DNA of 64,000 nt from assembly GCA_947495055.1 (NCBI GenBank), contig CANLXO010000003.1:62001-126000 (forward strand). Direction: 5' to 3'. Each line of letters begins with the position of its first letter. Within the stretch, counting starts at the first letter, position 1. This document shows, piece after piece, positions 25,137 through 34,341 of this stretch. The DNA is from an uncultured Psychrobacter sp. Its GTDB lineage: Bacteria; Pseudomonadota; Gammaproteobacteria; Pseudomonadales; Moraxellaceae. The notes beneath the pieces were generated by a model. The model was not told the DNA's origin and searched no databases. It saw nothing but the letters and a program-made list of their open reading frames with translations. Position numbers and translations under genes: made by a program.

Positions 25137-25907
25137 CTAATTACCGCCTGAAATAATAAAATTACCGCCACAAGTGTTGATAGGATTGCTACATTTACTA
25201 AAACTGCTACCGGTGTAGCAGATATGAATGTCAGTTAAGATAGACTGGCGACGACTACCCTCTTGGCAGATTAGATCGATGTTTGATAAGCGCATGCCTT
25301 TGTTCAAGCGCGTCATTTGCCGCAAAAAACGCGACTTTGAAACGGTATAACTGTTACCTGTGGTCAGCTCACTTGGCAGTTTTAGATCGCCTGCATAGTT
25401 GGTAATCAGGCGAAAATAGCTATTAGCGCTTATTGGCCCGCAAGCACCATAGTGCTGCCAAGTCTGATTGCGCACCGTGGTATCGGGCATGATGCGGTTA
25501 ACGACTTTTAGTTGCAGTGGCGTCAAACGCGGTTCACTACTGCTGCCACAGCTAGCACCGTAACCTAAATTTAGACCTGATACCGTTAATGAATACCCCT
25601 CCAAACATTGACGCATACGTGCACGCGTTGGCTGGATTTTGCATAGCGCTGGCGTCATCTCAATCATAAGTACGCGCTGACCTGACTGCGTCACGCTTGC
25701 AGCATTTACAGAAGTACTGATAGTTGCTTGAATTAATAAAACCCCAAGTATACTTATAGCGCTCTGACATAAGCGGTAACGTAAAGAATGCAGCGGACTT
25801 GATATAGAGACTTTTGGATTGAGCTTGGTTTTAGGATGCACACGCATCAAAGTAGATAACTGGTATCCACTTAAGAGTGTAGATGCGTTTAAATATTTTT
25901 TTATCAT
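25137..25907 (-). CDS. RNase T2-family protein lacking catalytic residues
   Basis: A 256-residue exported protein. A long basic N-terminus is followed by a hydrophobic segment (ISILGVLLIQATISTSVNA, about 51-69). The rest aligns well with RNase I of E. coli: CKIQPTRARMRQCLEGYSLTV, then SSEPRLTPLQLKVVNRIMPD, YGACGPISANSYFRLI and NIDLICQEGS with conserved cysteines. The two active-site boxes are changed: TVHGLW reads TVSGLN (Ser110 for His), and EYAKHGAC reads TWQHYGAC (Thr149 for Glu, Tyr153 for His). It is therefore probably not a nuclease. Cysteine scaffold and frame are intact, so it does not look like a decaying pseudogene. Confidence 0.8.
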   Translation of the reverse strand: MIKKYLNASTLLSGYQLSTLMRVHPKTKLNPKVSISSPLHSLRYRLCQSAISILGVLLIQATISTSVNAASVTQSGQRVLMIEMTPALCKIQPTRARMRQCLEGYSLTVSGLNLGYGASCGSSSEPRLTPLQLKVVNRIMPDTTVRNQTWQHYGACGPISANSYFRLITNYAGDLKLPSELTTGNSYTVSKSRFLRQMTRLNKGMRLSNIDLICQEGSRRQSILTDIHICYTGSSFSKCSNPINTCGGNFIISGGN

Positions 25908-26160
25908 AGTTAATAGAGCAGTATCAGTAATTAGGTTGTCAGTCAGCGCTTAGACAATCTCACAACAAACATGGACGGAGACTAAATCAATGGTAGCAAA
26001 ACGCTTTTTTTAATATATAGCACAAACGTAAACGACTCCTATCATCTAAAAAAATATGATAAATATCAAAACGATGTATCAAGCTTATAAAACAACCTGC
26101 TTACAATTTTTTGAAAATCCCCTTAACACCTTATCAAAGGATTTTGGCGTATGTAGAGTG

Positions 26161-28299
26161 TTAAAAAGCCGCTGGCACTGTACCCATACGCTGAGTAATA
26201 GGCTGGGTGCGACCGAGTAGACTGCTATAGATAGTGGCGTTTTCCATCACATGCTTAACGTAATTGCGCGTCTCAGGAAAGGCAATGCTCTCAACGTACT
26301 GATCGGCAGCAAGCGAGCCATAAACAGGCTGCCAGCGCTTAGCGTTATTAGGGCCTGCGTTGTACCCTGCGGTTGCAAGGACAGGCTGGTAATTGAGTTT
26401 GCCCAAGATATCGCCCATGTACCACGTCCCGTAGCGAATATTGGTATCGCCACTGTTGGCGCGGCTAGCGCTATAAGTCTCGCCTAAATTGCGTGCAATG
26501 TACTTGGCGGTATCAGGCATGACCTGCATCAAACCACTAGCACCAACGTTGGAGCGTGCTGAGGTCACAAAACGGCTCTCTTGACGCATAATGCCGTAAG
26601 CCCACGCAGGATCAATGCCAGCCTCCCTGCTGTAACGTACAACGGCGCTTTGATGCGGCATCGGATGCGATAGCGCTACGCTACTCACTTGCTGAGTGTT
26701 GTCAGCAGCATAAATGGCACGATCCAGCCAGCCCATATCATGCGCTTGACGAGCCGCGGCTATGATTAGATTATCATCACGATTATCGCGTGCCTGTTTG
26801 ACCGCCCAATTCCATTCGCGGTTAGCATACGCACGGCTAGCATCGGCATTATAAAGCGCAAAGGCACGAGCAAAGTTGGGGTCTTGCATCACGCGCGTAC
26901 GGTCGCTACTACTAACATTTGGCAAACTGCTACCACCTAGGCGCGTAATATCAAAACGCTGACCGACCTTATCTTTTGCCATCAGACCGTAATACTCATT
27001 ACTACTTGCAAGGTTTTGGTACATCTGTTTGGCAAGAGCGCGTTTGCCCGCGTCGCTTGATTGCTCATACGCACGCGCCAGCCAATACTGCCACTGCTCA
27101 GACTTTTGCGTCTCGCTATCCATGCGTGAGATAGCGGCAATGACATCATCCCAGCGACTAAAGCGAATAGCTGCCATCGCATAGTCTTCGGCTTCTTCAA
27201 AGTTAAAATCATCATCTAAGCTATTGCGGAACCAATCTACCGCCTCACTATTAAAGCCATCATCGGTATTGTGATTCATACGCTTGACACCGATGATACG
27301 GTAAGCATAGCGGCGCGTGTCATCATTCAGGAGCTTTGAGGCGCGCTGATTATCTTGTTTGATATCAAACTCTAATTGCATAGCCGCTTCGCGATAAGAC
27401 TTATCAGCCAGACGGCCTAGCGCATATAGATAGAGATACTGATTAGTTTGGCTTGCAGACTCGCGACCAAAACGACCAAAGAAAGCGGAGGGATTGAGCT
27501 GAATTTCACTCAATGATGAGTACGGAATAGGCGTACCAAGGCGCGATGACAGCGCCATAATATCACCAGTCTTGCCAACACGTAGCATACGTTTGAGACG
27601 CGCCGCGCGATCTTGATTGCTAATTAGCGCGTTATTATTCATCTCCATCGCCAGCTGATCGCACAGTGCTGGCTGCTTTTTGGTGGTCAGCCACACGTCA
27701 GATTTGGCCGCCATGGCGCGCACAGTATCGCCACCATTATTAAACCCAAGCGCTACCGCGCAGCGCTCAGAACTATCAGCATTGGTAATTAGGTTAGCCA
27801 CTTGTCGCACAGACGCGTAGTCGTTGGAGCCCGCCTTGGTCTCTGCATAGTCCGCAACCAGCTTTTCTGCCATGACCGTATCTGGATATTGACGGACGAA
27901 CTGTGATATTGCTGCAGAACTTTGCGAATTTAGGTCTAGATTCATGCGCCAATAAGTGGGATACATGGCAAAGATGCCACCGCTCATCATTTGCTCATAA
28001 TTGTAGAGTGCGCTGGTATCGCCGCGATTTTCTGCTTGCGCCGCTGCATTGAAATAATCAATGCTGTTGTCAGGTCTATAAGCATCCGTTTGATAATTGC
28101 CGCTTGATTGCATACTATCGCCCTCGCCCCAAGTCAGCTCAGCACAAGCCACCTGCGATAGCCCCAGCGCACTTATTGCCGTCGCTATGCTTAGCACGCT
28201 AAATCGTAGCGAGCCGGTCTCTAGACATTTAGAGATTGCAGTTATTAGTTTTTTGTTGTTAGACTTTTTTTGGTGCATAGGGCGGTTTGGCTTTGTCAT
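26161..28299 (-). CDS. slt: Soluble lytic murein transglycosylase
   Basis: Slt cuts glycan strands in the periplasm with formation of anhydro-MurNAc. The 712-residue protein has a signal sequence (LSIATAISALGLSQVACA) and a superhelical N-terminal domain of many short helices to about residue 540. The C-terminal goose-lysozyme-like domain carries the catalytic glutamate in MRQESRFVTSARSNVGASGLMQVMPDTA, and NIRYGTWYMGDIL with LATAGYNAGPNNAKRW. These are canonical for family 1A. GAGAGCCAGT precedes the ATG. Its product is the substrate pathway of AmpD, also in this window. Confidence 0.95.
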   Translation of the reverse strand: MTKPNRPMHQKKSNNKKLITAISKCLETGSLRFSVLSIATAISALGLSQVACAELTWGEGDSMQSSGNYQTDAYRPDNSIDYFNAAAQAENRGDTSALYNYEQMMSGGIFAMYPTYWRMNLDLNSQSSAAISQFVRQYPDTVMAEKLVADYAETKAGSNDYASVRQVANLITNADSSERCAVALGFNNGGDTVRAMAAKSDVWLTTKKQPALCDQLAMEMNNNALISNQDRAARLKRMLRVGKTGDIMALSSRLGTPIPYSSLSEIQLNPSAFFGRFGRESASQTNQYLYLYALGRLADKSYREAAMQLEFDIKQDNQRASKLLNDDTRRYAYRIIGVKRMNHNTDDGFNSEAVDWFRNSLDDDFNFEEAEDYAMAAIRFSRWDDVIAAISRMDSETQKSEQWQYWLARAYEQSSDAGKRALAKQMYQNLASSNEYYGLMAKDKVGQRFDITRLGGSSLPNVSSSDRTRVMQDPNFARAFALYNADASRAYANREWNWAVKQARDNRDDNLIIAAARQAHDMGWLDRAIYAADNTQQVSSVALSHPMPHQSAVVRYSREAGIDPAWAYGIMRQESRFVTSARSNVGASGLMQVMPDTAKYIARNLGETYSASRANSGDTNIRYGTWYMGDILGKLNYQPVLATAGYNAGPNNAKRWQPVYGSLAADQYVESIAFPETRNYVKHVMENATIYSSLLGRTQPITQRMGTVPAAF

Positions 28300-28675
28300 A
28301 CTGGCTCTCTATATTGGGTCTGCATCAAATGGTATCTGCACAAATGCAGGGGTGGCGATTGGGTTTCGCTCAGATTCAGGTTTTCATCATACTATAGTCA
28401 AAGCACTTTCAACCACAGCCTTTACCTTTTGTTAATAAATAGGACAGTGGCGCGTAACACAGCTGTGATAATAAGCGTAAATGAAGGAAGCTATCGATGA
28501 CAATAGCGCTAAGCGATTGATACTGCTATAAATAGCTTATTATTATAGTCACTGAATATGCTTGCTTACTTTTCACTTTGATAGTGGGTTGTGATAAAAT
28601 ACGCCGTCTATTGTTTTGGTAGACTCTTAGAATCGGCTACCTCGCTATATTTTGCGCAATCATGGACTTTTCCTT
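28300..28675. other. slt-miaB intergenic region
   Basis: Divergent gap of 376 bases. No credible small gene is visible. The miaB promoter is placed in its right part; the slt promoter must lie in the left part but has no clear consensus. Confidence 0.5.
28572..28600 (+). promoter_or_regulatory. Candidate promoter of miaB
   Basis: TTCACT (28572-28577) and TAAAAT (28595-28600) are separated by 17 bases, about 75 bases upstream of the miaB ATG. Confidence 0.45.
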
Positions 28676-30166
28676 ATGAGTGTTACTGTATTTAATCCCC
28701 GTATCAATGACGTCGCGGCCAAATCCACCCTTTTGGTTGCAGCTGATGAGTCAAGCTCAGTTGCAGCACCTGTAACGACTGATGGGAATAAAGGCGTGAG
28801 CAAAAAGGTATTCATCGCCACTCAAGGCTGTCAGATGAATGTCTATGATTCTGACAAAATGCTTGATGTACTTGGCGACTCACATGGTATGGAAGTTACT
28901 CATAATATTGATGACGCCGACGTGCTCCTGATGAATACCTGCTCTATTCGCGAAAAAGCGCAAGAAAAGGTGTTCTCAGAGCTTGGACGCTGGCGCAAAC
29001 TCAAAGAAAAACGTCCCGATTTGGTCATTGGTGTTGGCGGCTGCGTGGCCTCACAAGAGGGCGATAATATCCAAAAGCGTGCGCCATATGTCGATATGGT
29101 ATTTGGCCCGCAAACCTTGCATCGCCTGCCAGAGCTGTACGATCAATCCAACGAGCAGCGTGATATCGCTCCCAAAAATCGTATTGGAACGATAGATATC
29201 TCCTTTCCCAGTATTGAGAAGTTTGACTTTTTGCCTGAGCCAAAAGTTGATGGCTACAAGGCCTTCGTCTCTATTATGGAGGGCTGCTCAAAGTATTGCT
29301 CATTTTGCGTGGTGCCATATACGCGCGGCGAAGAGCTATCACGCCCACTTGATGATGTACTAGCAGAAATCGACAGCTTAGCTGAGCAAGGCGTGCGCGA
29401 GATCAATCTATTAGGTCAAAACGTCAACGGCTATCGCGGCGAAAAAGACGATGGCAGTATTTGCCGCTTCGCAGAACTGTTGCACTACGTCTCACATGTT
29501 GATGGTGTGGAGCGTATTCGTTACACCACTAGCCACCCGTTAGAATTCACCGATGACATTATCGATGCTTACGCGCAGTTGCCAGAGCTGGTCTCACATT
29601 TGCATTTGCCAGTACAAAGCGGTTCAAACGCTATACTTGCCGCGATGAAGCGTAACCATACCATTGATGTTTATATTAATCAGATCAATAAGCTTAAAGC
29701 TGTGCGTCCCGATATTCATCTGTCTAGTGACTTTATTATCGGCTTCCCTGGCGAGAGCGATCAGGATTTTCAGGATACGCTCAATCTTGCTAAAGAGCTC
29801 AACTTTGATCATTCGTACAGCTTTATTTATTCTAAGCGTCCGGGCACGCCAGCGGCAGAGCTACCTGATGATGTGAGCTTTAGCACTAAAAAAGCGCGCT
29901 TGGCAGAATTTCAAAAGGTCATAATCGACTCGACGCTCGCCAAGTCCCATGAAATGGTCGGAACGACGACTCGCGTACTCGTTGAGCAAGTTGCCAATCG
30001 TCATCCTGACTGCTTAATCGGTACGGCGGATAACACCCGTACGGTAATGTTTAAATATGATGTCGATAAAATGGACGAGCTACTCGGTAAAATCGTTAGC
30101 GTGAAAGTGACTGATTTTGTCAGCCCGCATATGGTTAAAGGTGAGCTGGTTGAAGTTTTGGCTTAG
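28676..30166 (+). CDS. miaB: tRNA-2-methylthio-N6-dimethylallyladenosine synthase
   Basis: MiaB is a radical-SAM methylthiotransferase that converts i6A37 to ms2i6A37 in tRNAs reading UNN codons. It has the N-terminal UPF0004 domain with cysteines in [24 protein letters not shown] and [11 protein letters not shown]. The radical SAM triad is CSKYCSFC, followed by [16 protein letters not shown], and it ends in a TRAM domain. The ATG at 28676 gives 496 residues; an in-frame TTG eight codons upstream is less likely. The N-terminal 40 residues before KKVFIATQ are Ser/Ala-rich and additional to the family core. The end has a REP-like cluster and a terminator. Confidence 0.97.
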   Translation: MSVTVFNPRINDVAAKSTLLVAADESSSVAAPVTTDGNKGVSKKVFIATQGCQMNVYDSDKMLDVLGDSHGMEVTHNIDDADVLLMNTCSIREKAQEKVFSELGRWRKLKEKRPDLVIGVGGCVASQEGDNIQKRAPYVDMVFGPQTLHRLPELYDQSNEQRDIAPKNRIGTIDISFPSIEKFDFLPEPKVDGYKAFVSIMEGCSKYCSFCVVPYTRGEELSRPLDDVLAEIDSLAEQGVREINLLGQNVNGYRGEKDDGSICRFAELLHYVSHVDGVERIRYTTSHPLEFTDDIIDAYAQLPELVSHLHLPVQSGSNAILAAMKRNHTIDVYINQINKLKAVRPDIHLSSDFIIGFPGESDQDFQDTLNLAKELNFDHSYSFIYSKRPGTPAAELPDDVSFSTKKARLAEFQKVIIDSTLAKSHEMVGTTTRVLVEQVANRHPDCLIGTADNTRTVMFKYDVDKMDELLGKIVSVKVTDFVSPHMVKGELVEVLA

Positions 30167-30184
30167 GTTAATCTGGTTTGTATT

Positions 30185-30302
30185 GTAGGGTGCTTTTTAA
30201 GCACCAGTTAAACTTAACGGTGCGTGGAACGCACCCTACGACGGTTCATCGTTAAGTTAAAATTTAGATATGTAGGTTGGTGTGGAGCTTGCGACACCCA
30301 AC
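30185..30302. repeat. REP-like cluster with GTAG heads (BIME-type)
   Basis: Three hairpin units: 30185-30205 begins GTAGGGTGC and folds through GGTGC/GCACC. 30219-30239 is the same type in reverse orientation and ends GCACCCTAC. 30272-30302 begins GTAGGTTGG and folds through GTTGGTGT/ACACCCAAC. The GTAG tetranucleotide before a hairpin is the mark of REP elements mobilised by RAYT transposases. The first two units face each other as in a BIME. Confidence 0.75.
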
Positions 30303-30315
30303 GATTTAAAACAAG

Positions 30316-30352
30316 AAAAGCCGTTTGCTATCAATAGTGAACGGCTTTTTTT
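30316..30352. terminator. Bidirectional terminator between miaB and the LysE gene
   Basis: AAAAGCCGTT (30316-30325) pairs with AACGGCTTTT (30340-30349), followed by further T residues. Confidence 0.88.
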
Positions 30353-30388
30353 GCGAGTAAGCATGAGTCCTTTTATGAGTGATGTCTT

Positions 30389-31060
30389 TTAGACCACAAA
30401 AGGACTAGCCACTTCAATCAATAAAGCCAGAGCAATCAAAATAAATATTACCCCGCAAATACGATTGAGCCAAGCCAAGCGATTGCCAACCTCAAGCCAG
30501 CCTGCCAACTGTTTACCGCCGATGGTATAGATAATTTGCCAAATCGTTTCGCTCAAAAAGAAGCCTAATGTTAGCAAGATATATTGCGACCAGAGCGGCG
30601 CTGCAAAATCGATAAATTTTGGAAAAAAGGCGGCAAAGAATAAAATCGCTTTAGGATTAGATAGCGACACCCAGACGCCAATACGAAACAGACGCCAATC
30701 ACTGACACCCCTCTTTTGCGTGCTCGCTATATCAGCGCTCATCTGTTTTGCGTCTGCTACCAAGCCATCACTTTCGCCCGTATCGCGCCATGTGACGGCC
30801 CCTAAATAGATGAGATACAGCGCCCCGATAATTTTGATAATATCAAGCAGCCAAGGCGACTGACGGCTGATGACATCGAGTCCCAGTAAGGTTGAGAGCA
30901 GCAGGATAAATAAGCCCAGACTTAACCCTGCTAGCGTCCAAAGGGTGCGCTTAACGCCATAGTTCAGCCCATACTGAAACGCCAGTAGCATATTGGGTCC
31001 TGGCGTCGCTGAGATAAAAAACGTGGTGATAAAAAATACGGTAAATAGATGCCAAGACAT
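30389..31060 (-). CDS. LysE/RhtB-family amino acid exporter
   Basis: A 223-residue inner-membrane protein with about six hydrophobic segments. The family start SWHLFTVFFITTFFISATPGPNMLLAFQYG contains the conserved SATPGPN motif, and GALYLIYLGAVTWRD and LSNPKAILFFAAFFPKFID follow. Such proteins export amino acids such as threonine, homoserine or lysine; the substrate cannot be told from sequence. A Lys/Gln-rich cytoplasmic loop at about 95-115 is usual. It stands alone between terminators. Confidence 0.9.
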   Translation of the reverse strand: MSWHLFTVFFITTFFISATPGPNMLLAFQYGLNYGVKRTLWTLAGLSLGLFILLLSTLLGLDVISRQSPWLLDIIKIIGALYLIYLGAVTWRDTGESDGLVADAKQMSADIASTQKRGVSDWRLFRIGVWVSLSNPKAILFFAAFFPKFIDFAAPLWSQYILLTLGFFLSETIWQIIYTIGGKQLAGWLEVGNRLAWLNRICGVIFILIALALLIEVASPFVV

Positions 31061-31116
31061 CAGTAACCCCTACGTTTGAATTAAAATACAAATTCAATAT
31101 TTAGTCTGTAAAACGA

Positions 31117-31141
31117 CAAAACACCGCCCATAAGACGGTGT
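31117..31141 (-). terminator. Terminator after argE
   Basis: ACACCG (31121-31126) pairs with CGGTGT (31136-31141); on the minus strand the stem is followed by TTTTG. The stem is short, so efficiency may be modest. Confidence 0.6.
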
Positions 31142-31171
31142 GTATTGTGCTTAACTTTTTTAGATTTTAGC

Positions 31172-32416
31172 TTATGAGATGGCAGTACAGCTGTCTAATA
31201 ACTTCATTAAGAACCCATCACAGCGCGCAATTTCGCTAAGCTCAACGAACTCATCAGCTTTATGCGCTTGCTCAATGCTACCTGGGCCGCAAATAATCGT
31301 TGGAATACCGCTATTGGTGAACTGCCCGCCTTCGGTCGCATAAGCGACTTTATGACGGGTATCATTACCCGTGAGCGCGGCGATTAGCGCTTGTAGCTCG
31401 CCATTATCACTATCGGTCATTGCCGGCACGCCCTCTTTTTGTGTCAACTCTATACCCGTACTCACATCGCGCTCCTGCATTTGCGCACTCAGCTCAGCTA
31501 TTTTTGCTTTGATAGGCGCGATCACGTCCTCTTGGGTCATGTGCGGCAAGTTGCGATAGTCAAAAGTAAACTCGCATAGATTCGGTACAATGTTAGTTGC
31601 CGTACCGCCCTTTATCGTGCCAACGGATAAGGTAGAATATGGCACATCAAATACAGGGTCATTATCATCACGATGGCTTATCTGCTCTGCTAATTCATCA
31701 ACATAGCCAACCAAACGGCTGGCATAGCTGATCGCATTGACGCCTTGATTGGTTAAGGAAGAATGCGCCGACTTGCCATGCACGCGGCAACGATAGACGG
31801 CGATGCCCTTATGCGCTGTCACCATCGTCATCAGAGTTGGCTCACCGACGATACAATAATCAGGCGTGATGCCGCGCGTCTTTAGATCCGCTAAGATCAG
31901 CGGCGCGCCCAAACAGCCCACTTCTTCATCAAAGGATAGCGCCAGATGCAGCGGACGTTTAAGCTGACCTGCATTCGATAATTTTACTGCTTTTGGCAAT
32001 AACGCTAAGCTGCAGGCGATAAAGCCTTTCATATCACAAGCGCCGCGACCATAAAGCTTATCGCCGCGAATGACCGCTTTAAACGGATCAGACGTCCAGT
32101 CTTGACCATCGACGGGCACGACATCAGTATGACCTGAGAGCACAAGACCGCCATCGACAATATCAGCCAGCTTGCCTGCGGGCACAGTGACAAATAGATT
32201 GGCTTTATTCTTAGCTTCATTAAAAGTTAAATCGACGCTTAAGCCTAGCTGCTTGCAGTATCCTTGTACATCTTCTATCAGTGCCAAGTTTGAGTGCCGA
32301 CTAACGGTGTCAAAGCCAATCAGACGGCTAAGCCAATCCAAACTTTGTACAGGATATACAGTACTAGAATACTGAGTACTGTTTTCTTGAGTACTAGGAT
32401 CTTGAGTTACGGACAT
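31172..32416 (-). CDS. argE: Acetylornithine deacetylase
   Basis: ArgE removes the acetyl group from N-acetylornithine in arginine synthesis; it is a dimetal M20-family hydrolase. The 414-residue protein shows LSGHTDVVPVDGQDW (metal histidine), LYGRGACDMKGFIACSLAL (bridging aspartate), LSFDEEVGCLGA (catalytic Glu and metal Glu), and CIVGEPTLMTMVTAHKGIA. The end TIICGPGSIEQAHKADEFVEL contains the last metal histidine. The first 20 residues are a Ser/Thr-rich extra leader. AAGGATGTCTT precedes the ATG. It follows the deaminase gene by 23 bases, probably in one operon. Confidence 0.93.
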   Translation of the reverse strand: MSVTQDPSTQENSTQYSSTVYPVQSLDWLSRLIGFDTVSRHSNLALIEDVQGYCKQLGLSVDLTFNEAKNKANLFVTVPAGKLADIVDGGLVLSGHTDVVPVDGQDWTSDPFKAVIRGDKLYGRGACDMKGFIACSLALLPKAVKLSNAGQLKRPLHLALSFDEEVGCLGAPLILADLKTRGITPDYCIVGEPTLMTMVTAHKGIAVYRCRVHGKSAHSSLTNQGVNAISYASRLVGYVDELAEQISHRDDNDPVFDVPYSTLSVGTIKGGTATNIVPNLCEFTFDYRNLPHMTQEDVIAPIKAKIAELSAQMQERDVSTGIELTQKEGVPAMTDSDNGELQALIAALTGNDTRHKVAYATEGGQFTNSGIPTIICGPGSIEQAHKADEFVELSEIARCDGFLMKLLDSCTAIS

Positions 32417-32439
32417 AAGACATCCTTATTTATATAAAA

Positions 32440-32922
32440 TTAGCCTTGTTTAACGAAGCGCTGTTGCAAGGATTTGATCTCATCATCTAGGCCTGCTACT
32501 GGCCCTTCAATTGCAATGTCAGGCGCAACTTCTTTGATGGACAAGGTGTTTATAGACAGAGGCGACTCTACGCCCATATCCGCCATCCACTCGCCCAATT
32601 GCTTAGCTGAGCTGATATAGACGATACGCCCAAGGCCTGCTAGTCCGTGCGCCGCTGAGCACATCGCGCAGTGCTCGCCTGAGGTATAAACGGTAGCTGT
32701 TGCTCGCGCAGTCTCACTCATATTTTGCGCCGCCCAGCGTGCAAGCGCAATCTCAGGATGGTAAGTGGCATCAACGCTGTTGATACGATTACGATCCTCT
32801 TGCAGCACTTGCCCATCACTATCAACGAGCACGCTACCAAAGGGCGCATCGCCTGCTTCTAGTGCCTCTGATGCCAACTCAACGCAGCGGCGCAGATGTA
32901 TTTTATCCTGATCACTTATCAT
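32440..32922 (-). CDS. Nucleoside/cytidine deaminase-superfamily protein
   Basis: A 160-residue zinc-dependent deaminase. The first motif is TYHPEIALARWA (HPE in place of the usual HAE, with the glutamate as proton donor), and the second TSGEHCAMCSAAHG (Cys-x2-Cys zinc ligands). The N-terminal AGDAPFGSVLVDSDGQVL strand pair is typical of guanine or nucleoside deaminase-like members. The natural substrate is uncertain. Of two adjacent ATG codons, the second (32922) has the better distance from AAGGAG. It sits between the YgfB-like gene and argE in the same direction. Confidence 0.88.
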   Translation of the reverse strand: MISDQDKIHLRRCVELASEALEAGDAPFGSVLVDSDGQVLQEDRNRINSVDATYHPEIALARWAAQNMSETARATATVYTSGEHCAMCSAAHGLAGLGRIVYISSAKQLGEWMADMGVESPLSINTLSIKEVAPDIAIEGPVAGLDDEIKSLQQRFVKQG

Positions 32923-32956
32923 CATGACTCCTTGTCTTTAGCGTTATCACTATTAT

Positions 32957-33610
32957 TTATGATGGATTATTTTGATTCATAATATCGATAACAGGCGGCA
33001 TGGGCTTCGCGCGTTTTTCTTCAGCTTGACGCTCTTTGGTCGTCTTTGCATCAATAGCCAATCCTGATATCAGCGCCAAATCTTTGACCGCTTTGCGCTT
33101 GCGCGTGGCAAAGCTGATGGGCACCATACGAGCGAACTCATAAAGCTCTAAATAGGATTCCTCACCGCCGTCAAACTCATCATCCATCTCTAAGCGAATC
33201 GCCCCGATTTTTGCCAGATAAGTGAGCATCTCGTTTTCATCGCTACTGATCTGACAATCAGTGATGCCAAAACCAGTCATAAAGCCATTTGACCACTGTT
33301 TCAAAGCCATTACGCGCTCGTACAAATCGTGTTCGTCATCAGGTACTAGCGGCGTAAAGCCGTAGGCATCGTCTTTGTCTTTGAGTACAAATACCGTGTC
33401 CTCGGCTTCCTCAGTCAGTAGTGTCAGCGCCTCAGTAGGCAGCGGCGCAAAGCTTAACTCCTCAAGAACACTAGCCCAACCTGCTGCGTCGGGCGCATAG
33501 CAAGCAGTCATAAGACCTGTCATCAACCCATGCAGCTCGCTGATAGTCACATCACTCCAGTCTTCAATGGCAGCAGACCAGGTGTTCCATCCTGAAATAT
33601 TATCATTCAT
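32957..33610 (-). CDS. UPF0149 / YgfB-family protein
   Basis: A 217-residue, all-helical cytoplasmic protein of the UPF0149 family. Characteristic parts are SELHGLMTGLMTACY near residues 20-34, WSNGFMTGFGI near 108-118, and the acidic ESYLELYEFARMVPISFATRKR near 155-178. YgfB of Pseudomonas aeruginosa is linked to control of ampD-related genes, which makes ampD in the same window of interest, though this is only analogy. The ATG at 33610 follows AGGATTGTTT. It is divergent from the coiled-coil and zapA genes, the standard arrangement in gamma-proteobacteria. Confidence 0.85.
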   Translation of the reverse strand: MNDNISGWNTWSAAIEDWSDVTISELHGLMTGLMTACYAPDAAGWASVLEELSFAPLPTEALTLLTEEAEDTVFVLKDKDDAYGFTPLVPDDEHDLYERVMALKQWSNGFMTGFGITDCQISSDENEMLTYLAKIGAIRLEMDDEFDGGEESYLELYEFARMVPISFATRKRKAVKDLALISGLAIDAKTTKERQAEEKRAKPMPPVIDIMNQNNPS

Positions 33611-33787
33611 AAACAATCCTATTATAAAAAGTGAGCAAAACGGCTCACAGATTTTGCGGTATGGTGAGGGAGGCAATTACTTTGTTGATATAGATATTAT
33701 GCGGTCACCTATGGCATTATTAAACCTAGTAGTAAAGGCAGCTACCCAAATTCACTTGCAGACGTCACTTAAGGATAACAACGGACT

Positions 33788-34228
33788 ATGTATGACCAAC
33801 TTAAAATACTAGAAAAAATGGTACTCGATATCAAAAAACAGTACCAAACTGTCAGTCACGAGCTTGCCCGTCTCAAACAGCAGCCCACTGCTGATCCAAA
33901 AGAGTTGTCAGCGCTCAAAACCAAGCTTGATAATAGTGATAAAGAACGTGATAGCACCAAAAAACAGCTGGTTGATTTTGATAAGCGCTATCAAAGCTTA
34001 GCTGAAGCGCATCATATGATTGGCGAAGAGCAAGACAAACTACAAACTCAAATCAAAACCTTAGAGCAGCAAAACAGCGAGCTTAAGCAAAGCAATCAAG
34101 AGCTACAACAGCAAAACGAGAAACTGCAAAAGCAAAATAGCGACTTGCAAGAAAAGAATCAACTGGCAGCTGAGCGCACGCAAGTGGTCTTAAAGCGGTT
34201 GACACTTATCGATCAAACAGAGAGCTGA
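33788..34228 (+). CDS. ZapB-like coiled-coil protein (TIGR02449-type)
   Basis: A 146-residue protein that is nearly all coiled coil, with heptads of Leu, Ile and Gln from about residue 5 to 135, and a Gln/Asn-rich second half. It lies directly before zapA and divergent from the YgfB-like gene, where Pseudomonas and relatives carry a small coiled-coil family (TIGR02449). Those proteins are about 70 residues, so this one is longer. A role as a division-ring stabiliser, like ZapB with ZapA, is inferred from context and coil only. Confidence 0.7.
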   Translation: MYDQLKILEKMVLDIKKQYQTVSHELARLKQQPTADPKELSALKTKLDNSDKERDSTKKQLVDFDKRYQSLAEAHHMIGEEQDKLQTQIKTLEQQNSELKQSNQELQQQNEKLQKQNSDLQEKNQLAAERTQVVLKRLTLIDQTES

Positions 34229-34341
34229 TAGCGTCATTTTAATGCAAAAGAATATTGACGATATGAGCTAACCGCCCTTAAAGGTTTTTAAGTCGAGCGC
34301 TTACCCACCTATTTCTATCACCACATTTTGTAGGATTTATT

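Noticed and set aside
26114..26145. Possible terminator after slt
   Set aside because: AAAATCC and GGATTTT are separated by an 18-base loop and lack a T run on the correct side.
28300..28500. Short open frames upstream of slt on the plus strand
   Set aside because: They overlap the slt signal-peptide region and promoter gap, with no family resemblance or ribosome-binding site.
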